A stretch of 64,000 nucleotides of DNA from CALBPI01 sp942491885 (GTDB taxonomy: Bacteria > Pseudomonadota > Gammaproteobacteria > Steroidobacterales > Woeseiaceae). The DNA lies in NCBI GenBank assembly GCA_942491885.1, contig CALOCQ010000002.1:1488001-1552000 (forward strand), in the 5' to 3' direction. The first letter of the stretch is position 1, and every line of letters begins with the position of its first letter. Below the pieces are notes generated by a model, which saw nothing but the letters and a program-made list of their open reading frames with translations, made no database searches and was not told the DNA's origin. The position numbers were made by a program, and so were the translations under genes. Of this stretch, positions 1-8,636 are shown piece by piece.

Positions 1-110
1 GCTGGCGCATTCTGGTCGGACGGGAACTTTCGATGACCCGGCGACGCAAGCGGTGACGAGCTGCGGACCACAGACCCCCACGCAGACCAGAGGAGGGAGA
101 GCAACAGCGA
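1..110 (+). CDS. Probable C-terminal end of CcoS (cbb3 oxidase assembly), partial
   Basis: The window opens inside a gene. After a presumed one-base shift near base 32, the reading gives FWSDGNFDDPATQAV, which resembles the end of CcoS (an aromatic pair, a short polar stretch, then FDDP). CcoS is a small membrane protein needed to assemble cbb3 cytochrome oxidase. In many Gammaproteobacteria a TauE/SafE-type gene follows ccoS directly, as here. No clean stop is visible before the next gene, so the 3' end is uncertain. The match rests on about 15 residues and the neighbour. Confidence 0.35.
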
Positions 111-890
111 ATGATGGCCGATACGGGAATCGTGGCGGCTTTCGGCATCGGTCTGGCGGGCGCCGGCCACTGCCTGGGCATGTGCGGCGGTATTGCCGCA
201 GCGATCAACCTCGGTGGCAACGTGGGACGCGCGACGACTCTGGCCTATCACGGCGGACGGCTATGCAGCTATGCCGCGCTTGGCGCCCTGCTTGGCGGGC
301 TCGCAGGCAGTATCAATCTGGCCCAGTGGACCATGTTCCTGCGCTATCTGGCAGCCCTGCTTCTGATCGCCATGGGCTTGTCGATCGCCGACTGGTGGCG
401 CGGCATCAGCGTGCTCGAGCGCGTCGGCGCCAAAGTCTGGGCACCGGTGCAGAAACTATCGTCACGTTTGCTCCCGGTTCGGCACTGGAGCCAGGGATAT
501 CTACTTGGGCTGTGCTGGGGTCTGATGCCCTGCGGACTGATCTACAGTGCCCTGGCCTGGTCCGCAACCACGCAGGACGCGCTGCGCTCCGGCACCCTGA
601 TGTTTGCCTTCGGCGTCGGCACCCTGCCGGCGATGCTCGCACCAGTTTTGGCGCCGCCGGCGCGCAGTCGCTGCTGCGCCGTCGTGGTCTGAAGCTCGTA
701 ATCGCCGTGTTTCTCATTGCCACGGGCGTATGGGCCCTTGCCATGACCTGGTCCCACGGCTCGCATCTGGACCGCGACATCGAAGCTGGCGCCATGCAGG
801 ATCACTCTATGCACATGCAAGAAGAGCCAGACGGGCTACACACAGCCATACGATGCGCCGATATGCAGCAGTCGGACAGCCCGAAGGTAA
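111..890 (+). CDS. Sulfite exporter TauE/SafE-type membrane protein, frameshifted
   Basis: Polytopic membrane protein of the short TauE/SafE-type family often found after ccoGHIS in cbb3 oxidase clusters; the substrate is not firmly known. It begins MMADTGIVAAFGIGLAGAGHC after a strong ribosome site (GGAGGGAG). It contains the family motifs GHCLGMCGG near residue 20 and LGLCWGLMPCGLIYSAL near residue 135, each a small/cysteine-rich turn in a membrane segment. The first frame runs to 692, but the last membrane helix (LVIAVFLIATGVWALAM) lies in another frame, so there is a shift near 640. The histidine- and methionine-rich tail (HDxxM-like, about 800-830) fits a metal-handling end. Stops occur near 888-894, but the exact end is unclear. 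Confidence 0.7.
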
Positions 891-933
891 CTGATGACTG
901 GCTGGGCCACGGTAAACCGTTAAAAATTGCGGG

Positions 934-980
934 CAAAAAAACCCCGCCGCAATGGCAGGGTCGCAAAAGCACGGCGGGTT
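934..980 (-). terminator. Rho-independent terminator of ompW
   Basis: On the minus strand the arm AACCCGCCG (971-980) pairs with CGGCGGGGTT (941-950 region), followed by a run of seven T (934-940). It lies just past the ompW stop codon and also faces the convergent TauE-type gene. Confidence 0.75.
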
Positions 981-1000
981 TATCCGCCGGATACGCGCAC

Positions 1001-1711
1001 TCAAAACTTGTAGGCAATACCCACGTTGTAAACCCAGGGATCGATGTCCACATCAAAGCTGACGGTTGCACTGCTGCCACCATCAAGACCCAGGGTCACA
1101 TCGGCGGTGGTGCCGATATCGATGTACCAGAGACCGGCATTCAGCGACCAGTTGTCATTGATGGGAATATCCACGCCGGCCTGCGCTGCCAGACCTACGG
1201 AGTCCTCCAGAGACAGCTTTGCAGAATTGATGCCCAACGCCGGCAGGTTCTCGATCAGGAAGCCTGCCAGTACCGGATCGACTTCCTCGTCAAAGAAGGC
1301 GGTGTAGTTCACACCCACTCCGAGGTAGGGCTGCCAGCCCTCCGCGTTACCGCGGGGATACCACTGCAACGACAGGGTCGGCGGCAGGTGCTTGGTAGAG
1401 CCCGCGGGCAGCGGTGCATCAACCAGATCAATTTCGTGCTCAAAAGGTGTAGCAGCGAGCAGTTCAAGACCCCAGTTATCAGACATCATCCAGGCACCGA
1501 TGATGGAGATCTGCGTGTCATCGCCAACTTTGACACCACCGGGCAAAGTCCCCACCGGATCTGGCAGATTGATGGGGTCGCTGCTGGAATCCGGAGCCAC
1601 CGTGATAATGCCCGCACGCACAATAATATCGCCCTGCTCATAGGCCTGCGCGCTGAGCGAGCCTGCTGCGATGGTGGCCGCCGCCACGGCGATGACGAGT
1701 TGTTTTTTCAT
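1001..1711 (-). CDS. ompW: OmpW-family outer membrane protein
   Basis: Small eight-stranded outer-membrane beta barrel of 236 residues, near the family's usual length. The family is thought to move small hydrophobic molecules and responds to salt, oxygen and other stress. Residues 1-23 are a signal peptide ending SAQA, and mature YEQGDIIVRAGI is the typical first strand. Strands alternate throughout (SLQWYPRGN, PYLGVGVNYTAFF, WSLNAGLWYIDI), and the protein ends VYNVGIAYKF with the terminal phenylalanine expected for BAM insertion. It is a single intact frame with its own terminator, in an otherwise error-rich stretch. Its nearest neighbour suggests no operon. Confidence 0.9.
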   Translation of the reverse strand: MKKQLVIAVAAATIAAGSLSAQAYEQGDIIVRAGIITVAPDSSSDPINLPDPVGTLPGGVKVGDDTQISIIGAWMMSDNWGLELLAATPFEHEIDLVDAPLPAGSTKHLPPTLSLQWYPRGNAEGWQPYLGVGVNYTAFFDEEVDPVLAGFLIENLPALGINSAKLSLEDSVGLAAQAGVDIPINDNWSLNAGLWYIDIGTTADVTLGLDGGSSATVSFDVDIDPWVYNVGIAYKF

Positions 1712-1861
1712 GGTGCCTTCACTCCTTGTTTAGGCTTCGGGTTACCCCGGGATAGCAATCGCGGCCATACTATGACTGAGGCTCGCAGGTGGCATTGATG
1801 TCAATCAAAGTTCATCGCGCGGCCGACATAGACCAAGGTCGACCCTGGTAACACCGGACAA

Positions 1862-1906
1862 TAAAGGACGACAAAGGACGACAAAGGACGACCAGGGACG
1901 ACCAGG
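1862..1906. repeat. 10-bp tandem repeat in the ompW-protease gap
   Basis: About four copies of a 10-base unit, AAAGGACGAC, with the last copies changed to CAGGGACGAC. It lies in the 320-base stretch 1712-2031 between ompW and the protease gene. I see no gene in that stretch; it presumably also holds the ompW promoter. Confidence 0.75.
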
Positions 1907-2031
1907 CTGATCCATGCGCACAGTAAGAGAACAACACAGCCGCAAAGAACCGCGTACAGCGATAGAGGAAAAACACAGAGCATGAGTTTGCGCAACCAAA
2001 CAGCGACCCTCACACAGCGGAGCCATCAGAA

Positions 2032-2757
2032 TTGCGCTTTGAACGCGCTGGCAGACGCGCAGCGCTGGCGATGCTTCTTATCGCCGGCGCAATGGCCTCC
2101 ACGGCATTAGCGACGGAGTCGCAAAGTGCGCTGGCACAGGCACTTGGCGGCGTTGGACGCCTGCTGGTTCCCGCCATCCGTTACGAGGACGGCTATGCCA
2201 GGCATTACGATGAACAATGCTCCGCCACGCTTGTTCGAGCCGACAACAGGGAAGCGCACTCCAACCTGATCCTCAGTGCCTGGCACTGTGTCGAGGACTA
2301 TCGGGATCTTGCCCGGCCGCTGCTATTCCTCACTGCCAGCGGAGAACGGCACGAGGCGACTGTGCTGACGAGTGGCGGCGGCATGCACAGCGACTGGGTA
2401 CTGCTCCGGCTTGCCGTGAGCCTGCCGACAGCGGCGGTGCTGGCGAGCGGGGACGAGCACGGCACGGAGTTGCTAATGGCTGGTTATCCGCGCGCTGAGG
2501 AACGCGGGCAGCCTGTGCTGCGCCAGACCGCGCACTGCCGACTTACCGGTTCGGATCGCCGGGATAAACGCAGCAACTGTGTGCTCAGAAAAGGAGCTTC
2601 AGGTGGTGCGGTGCTAGCCGCAGGCAGCCTGATGTTTATCGGCATCATCTCCCGGGGTGATGGAGCAAGCCAGAGTATTTTCGTACCTGTCACGCGCTTT
2701 CATGCGCGTATCAGGCCTTACCTTCAGGTTCCCGATCTGCAGACTCAGCTGCGCTAG
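2032..2757 (+). CDS. Secreted trypsin-like serine protease
   Basis: A 241-residue exported protease of the S1/V8-like chymotrypsin fold. A hydrophobic signal region occupies about residues 10-27. The catalytic triad is visible: His85 in SAWHC (the TAAHC equivalent), Asp121 in SDWVLLRL, and Ser190 in GASGGAV (the GDSGG equivalent, with Ala replacing the usual Asp). Cysteines near residues 62, 86, 166 and 183 could form disulfides. The start is a TTG codon, chosen because it begins the basic signal-peptide head MRFERAGRR; no ATG is available upstream in frame. Substrate unknown. It converges with the conserved gene on the other strand and overlaps it by about 45 bases. Confidence 0.75.
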   Translation: MRFERAGRRAALAMLLIAGAMASTALATESQSALAQALGGVGRLLVPAIRYEDGYARHYDEQCSATLVRADNREAHSNLILSAWHCVEDYRDLARPLLFLTASGERHEATVLTSGGGMHSDWVLLRLAVSLPTAAVLASGDEHGTELLMAGYPRAEERGQPVLRQTAHCRLTGSDRRDKRSNCVLRKGASGGAVLAAGSLMFIGIISRGDGASQSIFVPVTRFHARIRPYLQVPDLQTQLR

Positions 2758-3080
2758 CATCCGCAGCTGTTGAACTTCGCAGCAAATCCTCCAGCTCGTC
2801 GACCGCACTGTCGATGGTGAACTGGCCGCCGTCACGATGATCATCAAACAGATTGATAAAGCGGTCTGAGCGTCGGCCCATAAGCATCAGCCGAAGGTAA
2901 AGGCTGTTCTCGACTTTCGGTTTGCGAATCACATCGATTGCAAAGGCAACGATGCTCAGTGGGCTGAGCATAAAATCACGCGAGGGCATCGGCGGCCAGC
3001 TTGACCTGGAATATCAGCAGATGCCGCAGCGCTGTAATGTTGCTGACCCTCGCACCTTTGCAACCCGCTACCACCCTTGT
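2711..3080 (-). CDS. Conserved protein of unknown function, frameshifted
   Basis: Two frames join near 2985 into one sensible protein: an N-terminal part with ITALRHLLIFQVKLAADAL continues into RDFMLSPLSIVAFAIDVI and then GRRSDRFINLFDDH. The pattern of amphipathic helix, hydrophobic helix and basic GRRSxRxINLF box resembles a small membrane-associated family common in Gammaproteobacteria whose function I do not know. The C-terminal part alone starts MPSRDF at 2989. It follows the aruI-like gene on the same strand, so it is probably the last gene of the bolA-trhO operon. The exact start is unclear, possibly a GTG near 3080. Confidence 0.5.
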
Positions 3081-3121
3081 CGTCTCATCGTCCCCAAGCC
3101 ATACAGTACGCCGTCTCCCTG

Positions 3122-4777
3122 TCAGTACCAGTCGCCAGCGGGCGTGGTGAGAAAGGCTGATTCGGGCAGCTCAAGCAGCGCCGGAATCTTACTCGCCGCG
3201 AGCTCGGGGAGACGCGACTCAAGCTGTGCCAGACTGTCGATGCGTTCGGCCGTGCAGCCCAGGGCCTGTGCCGCGGCAAGAAAATCCGGCGGCGCAATAT
3301 CCACACCAACAGGCGCCACACCGCTGGCCAGCATGCCGGTCTTGATCTCGCGGTAACCATCGTTGTTCCAGAGCAGTATGATGATCGGCAGCTGCTCCTG
3401 CACCGCGGCAGCCAGTTCCATGAACGTGAACTGCGCAGCGCCATCGCCGATCAGCGCAAGCACTGGCAAGTCGCACCGCCGAGCGCGCGACGCGCACCTA
3501 TCGCCGCGGGGATCGCGTAACCCAGGGTGCCGGCGCCCGTGGCCGAATGAAAGTAGCGGCGCGGTGCCGGCGCCTCATACTGCCATACCGCGTAATAGGT
3601 CGGCAGCGTGCTGTCCCCCACCAGGCACAGATCGGGTAACGCACGCTGCAGCGTGGCGAACAGTGCCTGCATGTCGCGATTGACGTGCTTTTCGCTGGCG
3701 ATCTCACGTCGTACCGCGGCTACTCGCGCCTCTGCTGCTGCCATCCGCCTGTCGCTGTGGCGCAGGGCGCCGTCATCATACATACGTCCAAGCAGGGACT
3801 GCAGGCTTTGCCGCGCATCGCCGCACAGGGGCAGATCCGCGCGCTGGTTGCGGCACAGTTGCGCCGGGTCAATGTCGAGGCGAGCGAGCCAGGCAGGCGT
3901 AGGCAACTCGCCCAAAAACAGCATGTCGTAATCGGTTTCGCCAAACTCCGTGCCAATGGCGAGCACGACGTCTGCCCCGGCAATGCAATCACGTACCGCC
4001 TGCAAACTCGGGCTGCCGCCGAGAAGCAGGCGGTGCTGCGGCGGCAGCAGTCCCTTAGCATTTACCGTAGTCACCAGTGGCGCATGCAGTCGCTCGACCA
4101 GCTCCCGCACCTCGGCAGCCGCAGAAACCGCGCCGCCTCCGGCGATAATCAGCGGCCGCTGCGCATCGCGCAGACGCAGGGCAAGTTCGTCGAGACCGGC
4201 GGTCGCGGCCACCGGGGCCGCCGGCACTGGCCAGGGATCCGGCGCCAGCTCGCTGGCGTCGGCGGTGATTACATCCAGAGGAATCTCGATATGCACCGGG
4301 CCAGGACGTGCGCTGGCAAACACCGCAAACGCCCGGGCGAGCACCTTGGGCAGATCCCGGGGATCCATCAGTGTATGACTGAAACGTGTGCACTGGCTGG
4401 CCAACGCACGCTGGTCAGGCAGCTCATGCAGTCGACCCTCGCCCATGCCCAGCTGTCGCCGCGCGGCAACCGCAGTAACCACGAGCATGGGCACGGAATC
4501 CGCCAGCGCCTGCATCATCGGCGTTATCGCATTGCCGACCCGGACCGGAAATCAGAAAACAGGCGGCGGGTCGACCGCAGGCGCGGGCATACCCATCAGC
4601 CATAAACGCCGCACCCTGCTCGTGCCGGGGTGATATGTGTCGAATAGCGCTGCCGGCAATACCACGATAGAGCTGCACCGTGTGGTTGCCCGGGATCCCG
4701 AAGACCGTGTCGATGCCGTAGTTTTCCAGAAGCTGGACCAGACGCTCGCCACAGCTCACGACGGGATTCGCTGGCAC
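3122..4777 (-). CDS. Thiamine-diphosphate-dependent decarboxylase, AruI-like, frameshifted
   Basis: Large thiamine-diphosphate enzyme of the acetolactate synthase/benzoylformate decarboxylase group. Its N-terminal pyrimidine domain (YGIDTVFGIPGNHTVQLYRG, then RHEQGAAFMADGYAR with the catalytic Glu) and MGEGRLHELPDQRAL are most like AruI, 5-guanidino-2-oxopentanoate decarboxylase of the arginine transaminase pathway. The middle domain carries IIAGGGA. The C-terminal cofactor domain has GDGAAQFTFMEL and then WNNDGYREIK, the GDG...NN metal/cofactor motif. Shifts occur near 4530 and 3470; corrected, the length of about 550 residues is normal. It begins 2 bases from the trhO stop, in the bolA-trhO operon. 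Another 2-oxoacid decarboxylase is possible. Confidence 0.65.
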
Positions 4778-4778
4778 T

Positions 4779-5741
4779 TCACATACCCTCGGCGCGTTCG
4801 GACCGCGGTGCCTCAGCGCCTAGAGCCTGCTGCGAGGGACTGCCGATATGCTGCTCACCACGCTGTCGCGCGAGATCTACCTGACGCTGACGCTCCGCAA
4901 AGCGCTCGCGCTGCGCATCGGACTGGCGATCAATACAGTGTGGGCAGCTCACGCCTTTCACATAGCTGGCAGCCCGCATATCCTCTTCGCTGATGGGGTG
5001 ACGACAGGCATAGCACTGATCGTAGCTGCCGCGCCGCAGCTCCTGGTCGACAGCGACGCGATCGTCAAACACAAAACACTCCCCCTCCCAGGCTGCTCTC
5101 TTGCAGGCACCTCCTCGAGATACTTGAGAATTCCGCCCTGCAGGTGATACACCGCCTCGAAGCCCTGCTCCAGCAGGTAGGACGACGCCTTCTCGCAGCG
5201 AATGCCACCGGTGCAGAACATCGCGACCTTGCGATTGACCCGGGGATCGAGGTTTTCCCTCACCCAGCGCGGGAAGTCGCGAAAATTGCTAATGCCCGGG
5301 TCGAGCGCACCGCGAAAGCTGCCGATAGCGCACTCGTAGTCGTTGCGTGTATCCAGCAGCGTAAGCTCCGGGTCGGCGAGCAGCGCGTTCCAGTCCTGAC
5401 GCGCGCACGTAGCTCCCCACGCGGCGTTTCGGGTCCACCTGCGGAACGCCCATGGTCACGATTTCGCGCTTGAGCTTGACCTTCATGCGCAGAAACGGCT
5501 GCTCCTCATGCAATGATTCCTTATGCTCGAGATCGGCAAAACGCGGATCGCTGCGTAGCCAGGCGAGAACCCGATCGAGACCGCTACGGCTGCCGGACAC
5601 GGTGCCGTTGATCCCCTCCTCCGCAAGCAGCAGCGTGCCGCGGAGCCCTTCATGCAGGCAGCGGTCCAGCAGCGGCTCCCGAAGGTCGCGGTAATCAGGC
5701 AGAGCGACAAACTTGTACAGGGCAGCTACCACGCAGCTCAT
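4779..5741 (-). CDS. trhO: tRNA uridine(34) hydroxylase TrhO, frameshifted
   Basis: Rhodanese-family enzyme (formerly YceA) that makes 5-hydroxyuridine at tRNA position 34, the first step toward cmo5U. The N-terminal acylphosphatase-like part is clear (ALYKFVALPDY, then LLLAEEGINGTVSG). The rhodanese part has DTRNDYECAIGSFRGALDP, and the catalytic loop is FCTGGIRCEKAS, with the active cysteine in CTGGIRC. A cysteine-rich tail (CYACRHPISEEDM, CPHC) is typical of the family. Shifts lie near 5400 and 5090. Corrected length is about 318 residues, as expected. It overlaps bolA by 4 bases. Confidence 0.88.
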
Positions 5742-6087
5742 CGGTCCGAGCCCTCCGCCTCTTGCTGTAGCGCATCCGCCTTACTGCCGCCGAGGCATTG
5801 CGGTGACTCCGGGGCCGCATCCTCACGCGCCTGCCACTCTCCGGGGGTGTACAGATGCATCGCCAGCGCGTGCACGGGCCCGGCGAGCAGCTCGGCGAGC
5901 TCCGCATACACCAGCTGATGCCGGGCCACCGGCCTGCGCCCTCGAACGCCTCGCTGACCATCACCAGTCGAAAATGGGTCTCCGAGTTCGCCGGCACGCT
6001 GTGCTGATGACTCTCGTTGTCCAGTTCCAGCCATTGCGGACTGAATTTTTCGAGCACCTGCTCGCGTAGCTGATTCTCAACCTGCAT
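5738..6087 (-). CDS. bolA: BolA-family protein, frameshifted
   Basis: Small protein that works with monothiol glutaredoxin in iron-sulfur handling and influences shape and stress response. The N-terminal helix is followed by the family core NESHQHSVPANSETHFRLVMVSEAFEG, which holds the conserved His and the HF/FEG turns. After a shift near 5935 it continues RPVARHQLVYAELAELL and GPVHALAMHLYTPGEW, the conserved H-A-L and TPxEW end. About 115 residues, slightly long because of an acidic tail. It is the first gene of the operon with trhO. Confidence 0.88.
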
Positions 6088-6194
6088 AGCAAACCCTCCA
6101 GAAGGAGGCGGATTATACGCCCGGCACCCCGGGCTTTCAGCCACCCCCATAGCGCAGCTTTTCCCGGGGCAGGCCAAACGCCTATACTGCGTCC

Positions 6195-6956
6195 ATGGCT
6201 AGCGACGCCGAGCAGCGTTTTAACATCGAATTTGCCGGTGAGTGTCTCGAAGGATACTCGTCGGAGCAGGTGCGTGCAGGGCTCGCGGCGCTGTTCAAAG
6301 CCGATGCCAGCGCCCTTGAGCGCCTGTTTTCGGGCAAGCGCCAACGCATCAAGCGCGACTGCGACAAGGCCACGGCGCTGAAGTACCAGAAGGCTATGGC
6401 GAGGGTCGGTGCACGGGCAATCATCACGGCGAGCGCTTTGGCAGCGCCCGCCGCGGACATTACGCTCGCGCCCGCGGGCAGTGACGTACTCACTGCCGAC
6501 GAGCGACAGGCGCCGGTAGCGCCGGTCCTCGATCTGTCACAGCTCAGCCTGGCCGAGGCCGGCACGACGCTTGTCGAGACATCCGAGACACCCGCTCCGT
6601 TACCGGCCCCGGACCTCGAGAGTGCGGAAACCGGCGCGCGCCTTGCCCCGGAACGATCGGACGCGGTGGCGGAACTGCCGGATATCAGCGCCCTGGACCT
6701 GGCACCCGAGGGGCAGGATCTGAGCGACTGCCGGGCGCCCGCAGCGGCGGCGGCAGCACCGGCAACAGCGCACCTGTCTCTGGCCGATGCCGGCAGCGAG
6801 CTGCTGCAGGAGAACGAGCGTCAGCAGGTCACCGCGGCGGCGCCGGACACCAGCCATCTGGCGGTCGAAACACCGCAGAATGCGGTCGAAAATGCTGCCG
6901 AAAATGCCGCCGAAAATGCCGCCGAAAAAGCAAACCCGTTTCTGAACAACGACTGA
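6195..6956 (+). CDS. Protein of unknown function with degenerate 27-residue repeats
   Basis: A 253-residue acidic, alanine-rich protein with no signal peptide. Residues 8-75 form a compact domain (FNIEFAGECLEGYSSEQVRA, LFSGKRQRIKRDCDKATALKYQ) that I have seen in other uncharacterised gammaproteobacterial proteins. Residues about 88-225 are loose repeats built on [LS]LAEAGTTLVE...APxPDLS. The tail is NAAENAAEN repeats ending NPFLNND. It sits 13 bases before an RDD-family membrane gene, so the two are probably co-transcribed. It may be a scaffold or adaptor, but nothing shows a function. Confidence 0.65.
   Translation: MASDAEQRFNIEFAGECLEGYSSEQVRAGLAALFKADASALERLFSGKRQRIKRDCDKATALKYQKAMARVGARAIITASALAAPAADITLAPAGSDVLTADERQAPVAPVLDLSQLSLAEAGTTLVETSETPAPLPAPDLESAETGARLAPERSDAVAELPDISALDLAPEGQDLSDCRAPAAAAAAPATAHLSLADAGSELLQENERQQVTAAAPDTSHLAVETPQNAVENAAENAAENAAEKANPFLNND
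6887..6928. repeat. 12-bp in-frame coding repeat
   Basis: Three to four copies of a 12-base unit (AATGCCGCCGAA, the first copy with slight changes) encode NAAE repeats at the C terminus of the preceding gene. A multiple of three keeps the frame open, so copy number could vary without breaking the gene. Confidence 0.7.
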
Positions 6957-6969
6957 GCCGGACTGCGCC

Positions 6970-7431
6970 ATGACCAACGAGGAAGCCCTGCAGCCTCCGG
7001 GCCTGCTACGTCGTATCGCCGCGATAATCTACGACACCCTGCTGGTCCTCCCGCTGATCATGGCGACGGTGGCGCTGGCCATGGGACTGCGTATGCTCCT
7101 CGGTGGTGCTGCAGATTCGGTGTTACCGCCGATCGTGGTGCAAACCCTGACAATCCTCTGTTGTATCGGCTTCTTCGCGGTGTTTTGGCTAAAGAGTGGC
7201 CAGACACTGGGCATGCAGGCCTGGCGCATAAAACTGGTACCGCTGCCGGGCAATGAACTGACCTTTGGTCGCGTCGTCACCCGCTGCGGCAGTGCACTGC
7301 TATCGGCCGCTGTTTTCGGCCTCGGCTACCTCTGGTGCCTGGTGGATAGACGCAAGCGCTGCTGGCACGACTACCTGTCCGGCACGGAACTGGTACTGCT
7401 GCCAAAAAAAAGCAAGAAGACCGGCGCATGA
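6970..7431 (+). CDS. RDD-family membrane protein
   Basis: A 153-residue inner-membrane protein of the RDD family. The family signature is present: PGLLRRIAAIIYDTLLVLP (the R...D part), then GQTLGMQAWRIKLV and a final WHDYLSGTELV. Three to four membrane helices are visible at about residues 17-40, 55-75, 98-120. RDD proteins are linked to ion transport or membrane homeostasis, but the role here is unknown. It follows the repeat protein by 13 bases and converges with lptG, an adjacency also seen in other Gammaproteobacteria. Confidence 0.85.
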   Translation: MTNEEALQPPGLLRRIAAIIYDTLLVLPLIMATVALAMGLRMLLGGAADSVLPPIVVQTLTILCCIGFFAVFWLKSGQTLGMQAWRIKLVPLPGNELTFGRVVTRCGSALLSAAVFGLGYLWCLVDRRKRCWHDYLSGTELVLLPKKSKKTGA

Positions 7432-7446
7432 GCCAAACCGCTGTGA

Positions 7447-8463
7447 TCAGGCGCGACGCAGCAGGAACAGACCCACGAGCACGCAGACCGCGACCGGCGC
7501 TACCGCGGCATACAGCGGCGGAAATCCGAACACCAGACTCGCCGGTCCGAGGAGATCCTGACTGAGTCGAAACAGCACGCCAACCATGACCCCGGTAAAC
7601 AGCCGGAATCCAAGCGTTCCGTCGCGCAGCGGTCCAAACACGAAGGAAATAGCGACCAGCACCAGCGCTGCCACCGCCAGGGGCTGCGTGAGCTTGCGCC
7701 AGGCCGCCAGTTCAAACTGCGCCACGTCCTCGTTCTGGGTGCGCAGGAAAGCGGTGTAGTCAACCAGGTCATCCAGAGCCAGCTGCGACGGAGAGACGTT
7801 CTCCAGCGCAAGAATTCTTGGCGTGATGTTGCTCTGCACCAGCATCGCCGACTGCTGTTCGCGGGTGATACCGTCGCTGCCGAAGTCAGTGATCAGCACA
7901 TTACTCAGGCTCCAGCCCCCAGACTGGAATCGGCCGCGATCCGCAAACAGTGCACGCTGGAGACGGCCCGCTATATCAAACTGGTAAATTGTCACGCCAA
8001 CACACGATCATCGCGAGCGACCGCGCGCACGTGCATGAAGCGGCGTCCATCACGGCGCCAGATCCCCTGCTCTGCATCGGATTGGCGGTCCGTGTACAGC
8101 GCCAGTGCCCGCCCGCTCTGGGCCTGCTGATCTGCCGCGGGTGCAATGTACTCACCCAGGGCGAAGCCCAGCACCGCGAGTACTACTGACTGTTTGAGCA
8201 CAATCCAGGCCAGGCGTGCATTCGATACTCCAGCGGCGCGCAGCACCACCAGTTCGCTGGACGACGCCAACTGTCCGAGACCGATCAGGGCGCCGATCAG
8301 CGCCGCGAAAGGAATGTACTCGTAGCAGCGTCCAGGAAGCGTGAAGACAACGAAAGCGGGCGATCTCTGAAGAAGCCGTAGGTGTCGCTGCGGTTGCCGG
8401 ACTCATCGATGAACGCCGACAGCGCGTCGATACCGACGATTACCAGCAGTACCAGCCACTAAC
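7447..8463 (-). pseudogene. lptG: LptG, lipopolysaccharide export permease, 5'-truncated and frameshifted
   Basis: Inner-membrane permease subunit of the LptB2FG complex that extracts LPS from the inner membrane. The reading starts inside the first membrane helix (WLVLLVIVGIDALSAFIDE) and continues through ASSSELVVLRAAGVS, the coupling helix next to LptB. The periplasmic domain (YQFDIAGRLQRALFADRG) and the last three helices (GTLGFRLFTGVMVGVLFRL, PPLYAAVAPVAVCVLVGLFLL) complete it. Frameshifts lie near 8330 and 7990. About the first 20 codons are missing: at 8463 the sequence changes to an unrelated gene. LptG is essential in most LPS makers, so the truncation points to a joining artefact or a recent rearrangement rather than a silent loss. 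Confidence 0.75.
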
Positions 8464-8470
8464 GCTGGTG
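8455..8470. other. Junction between two unrelated gene fragments
   Basis: On the minus strand an oxidoreductase N terminus runs from 8564 to about 8465 and stops resembling its family exactly where the LptG reading begins. The two meet within a few bases of 8463. No insertion sequence, target duplication or long repeat is visible at the joint. Confidence 0.65.
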
Positions 8471-8564
8471 GCGCTAATTGCACACGCTCCCAACGCAGCT
8501 CATCAACGCCTCCAAATGCATGAATTCGAATCGCTTGTGTATATTCGTGATCGTCTTGCGTCAT
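8464..8564 (-). pseudogene. N-terminal fragment of a zinc-type/quinone oxidoreductase
   Basis: About 33 codons starting MTQDDHEYTQAIRIHAFGG and continuing VDELRWERVQLAPPA, the usual opening of NADPH:quinone reductase-type medium-chain dehydrogenases (AIRIHxFGG...LxWExVxxPxP). The next expected element (PGEVLV...) is absent and the sequence becomes LptG instead. It is divergent from the SDR gene at 8637. Confidence 0.6.
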
Positions 8565-8636
8565 CAGATTCTCCACTGCAACCGGCCGCCCAGCGCCGTA
8601 CAATAGCAGACGCTAACATTTTCAAGGATCCTTGGT

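Noticed and set aside
53..1798. A 581-codon open frame on the plus strand
   Set aside because: It crosses the TauE-type gene and runs antisense through the whole ompW gene, whose reading is clearly real. It is open only by chance and by frameshift.
3685..4605. A 306-codon plus-strand frame
   Set aside because: It lies antisense to the AruI-like decarboxylase, whose motifs are clear; the composition is arginine- and glutamine-rich as expected of a shadow in GC-rich DNA.
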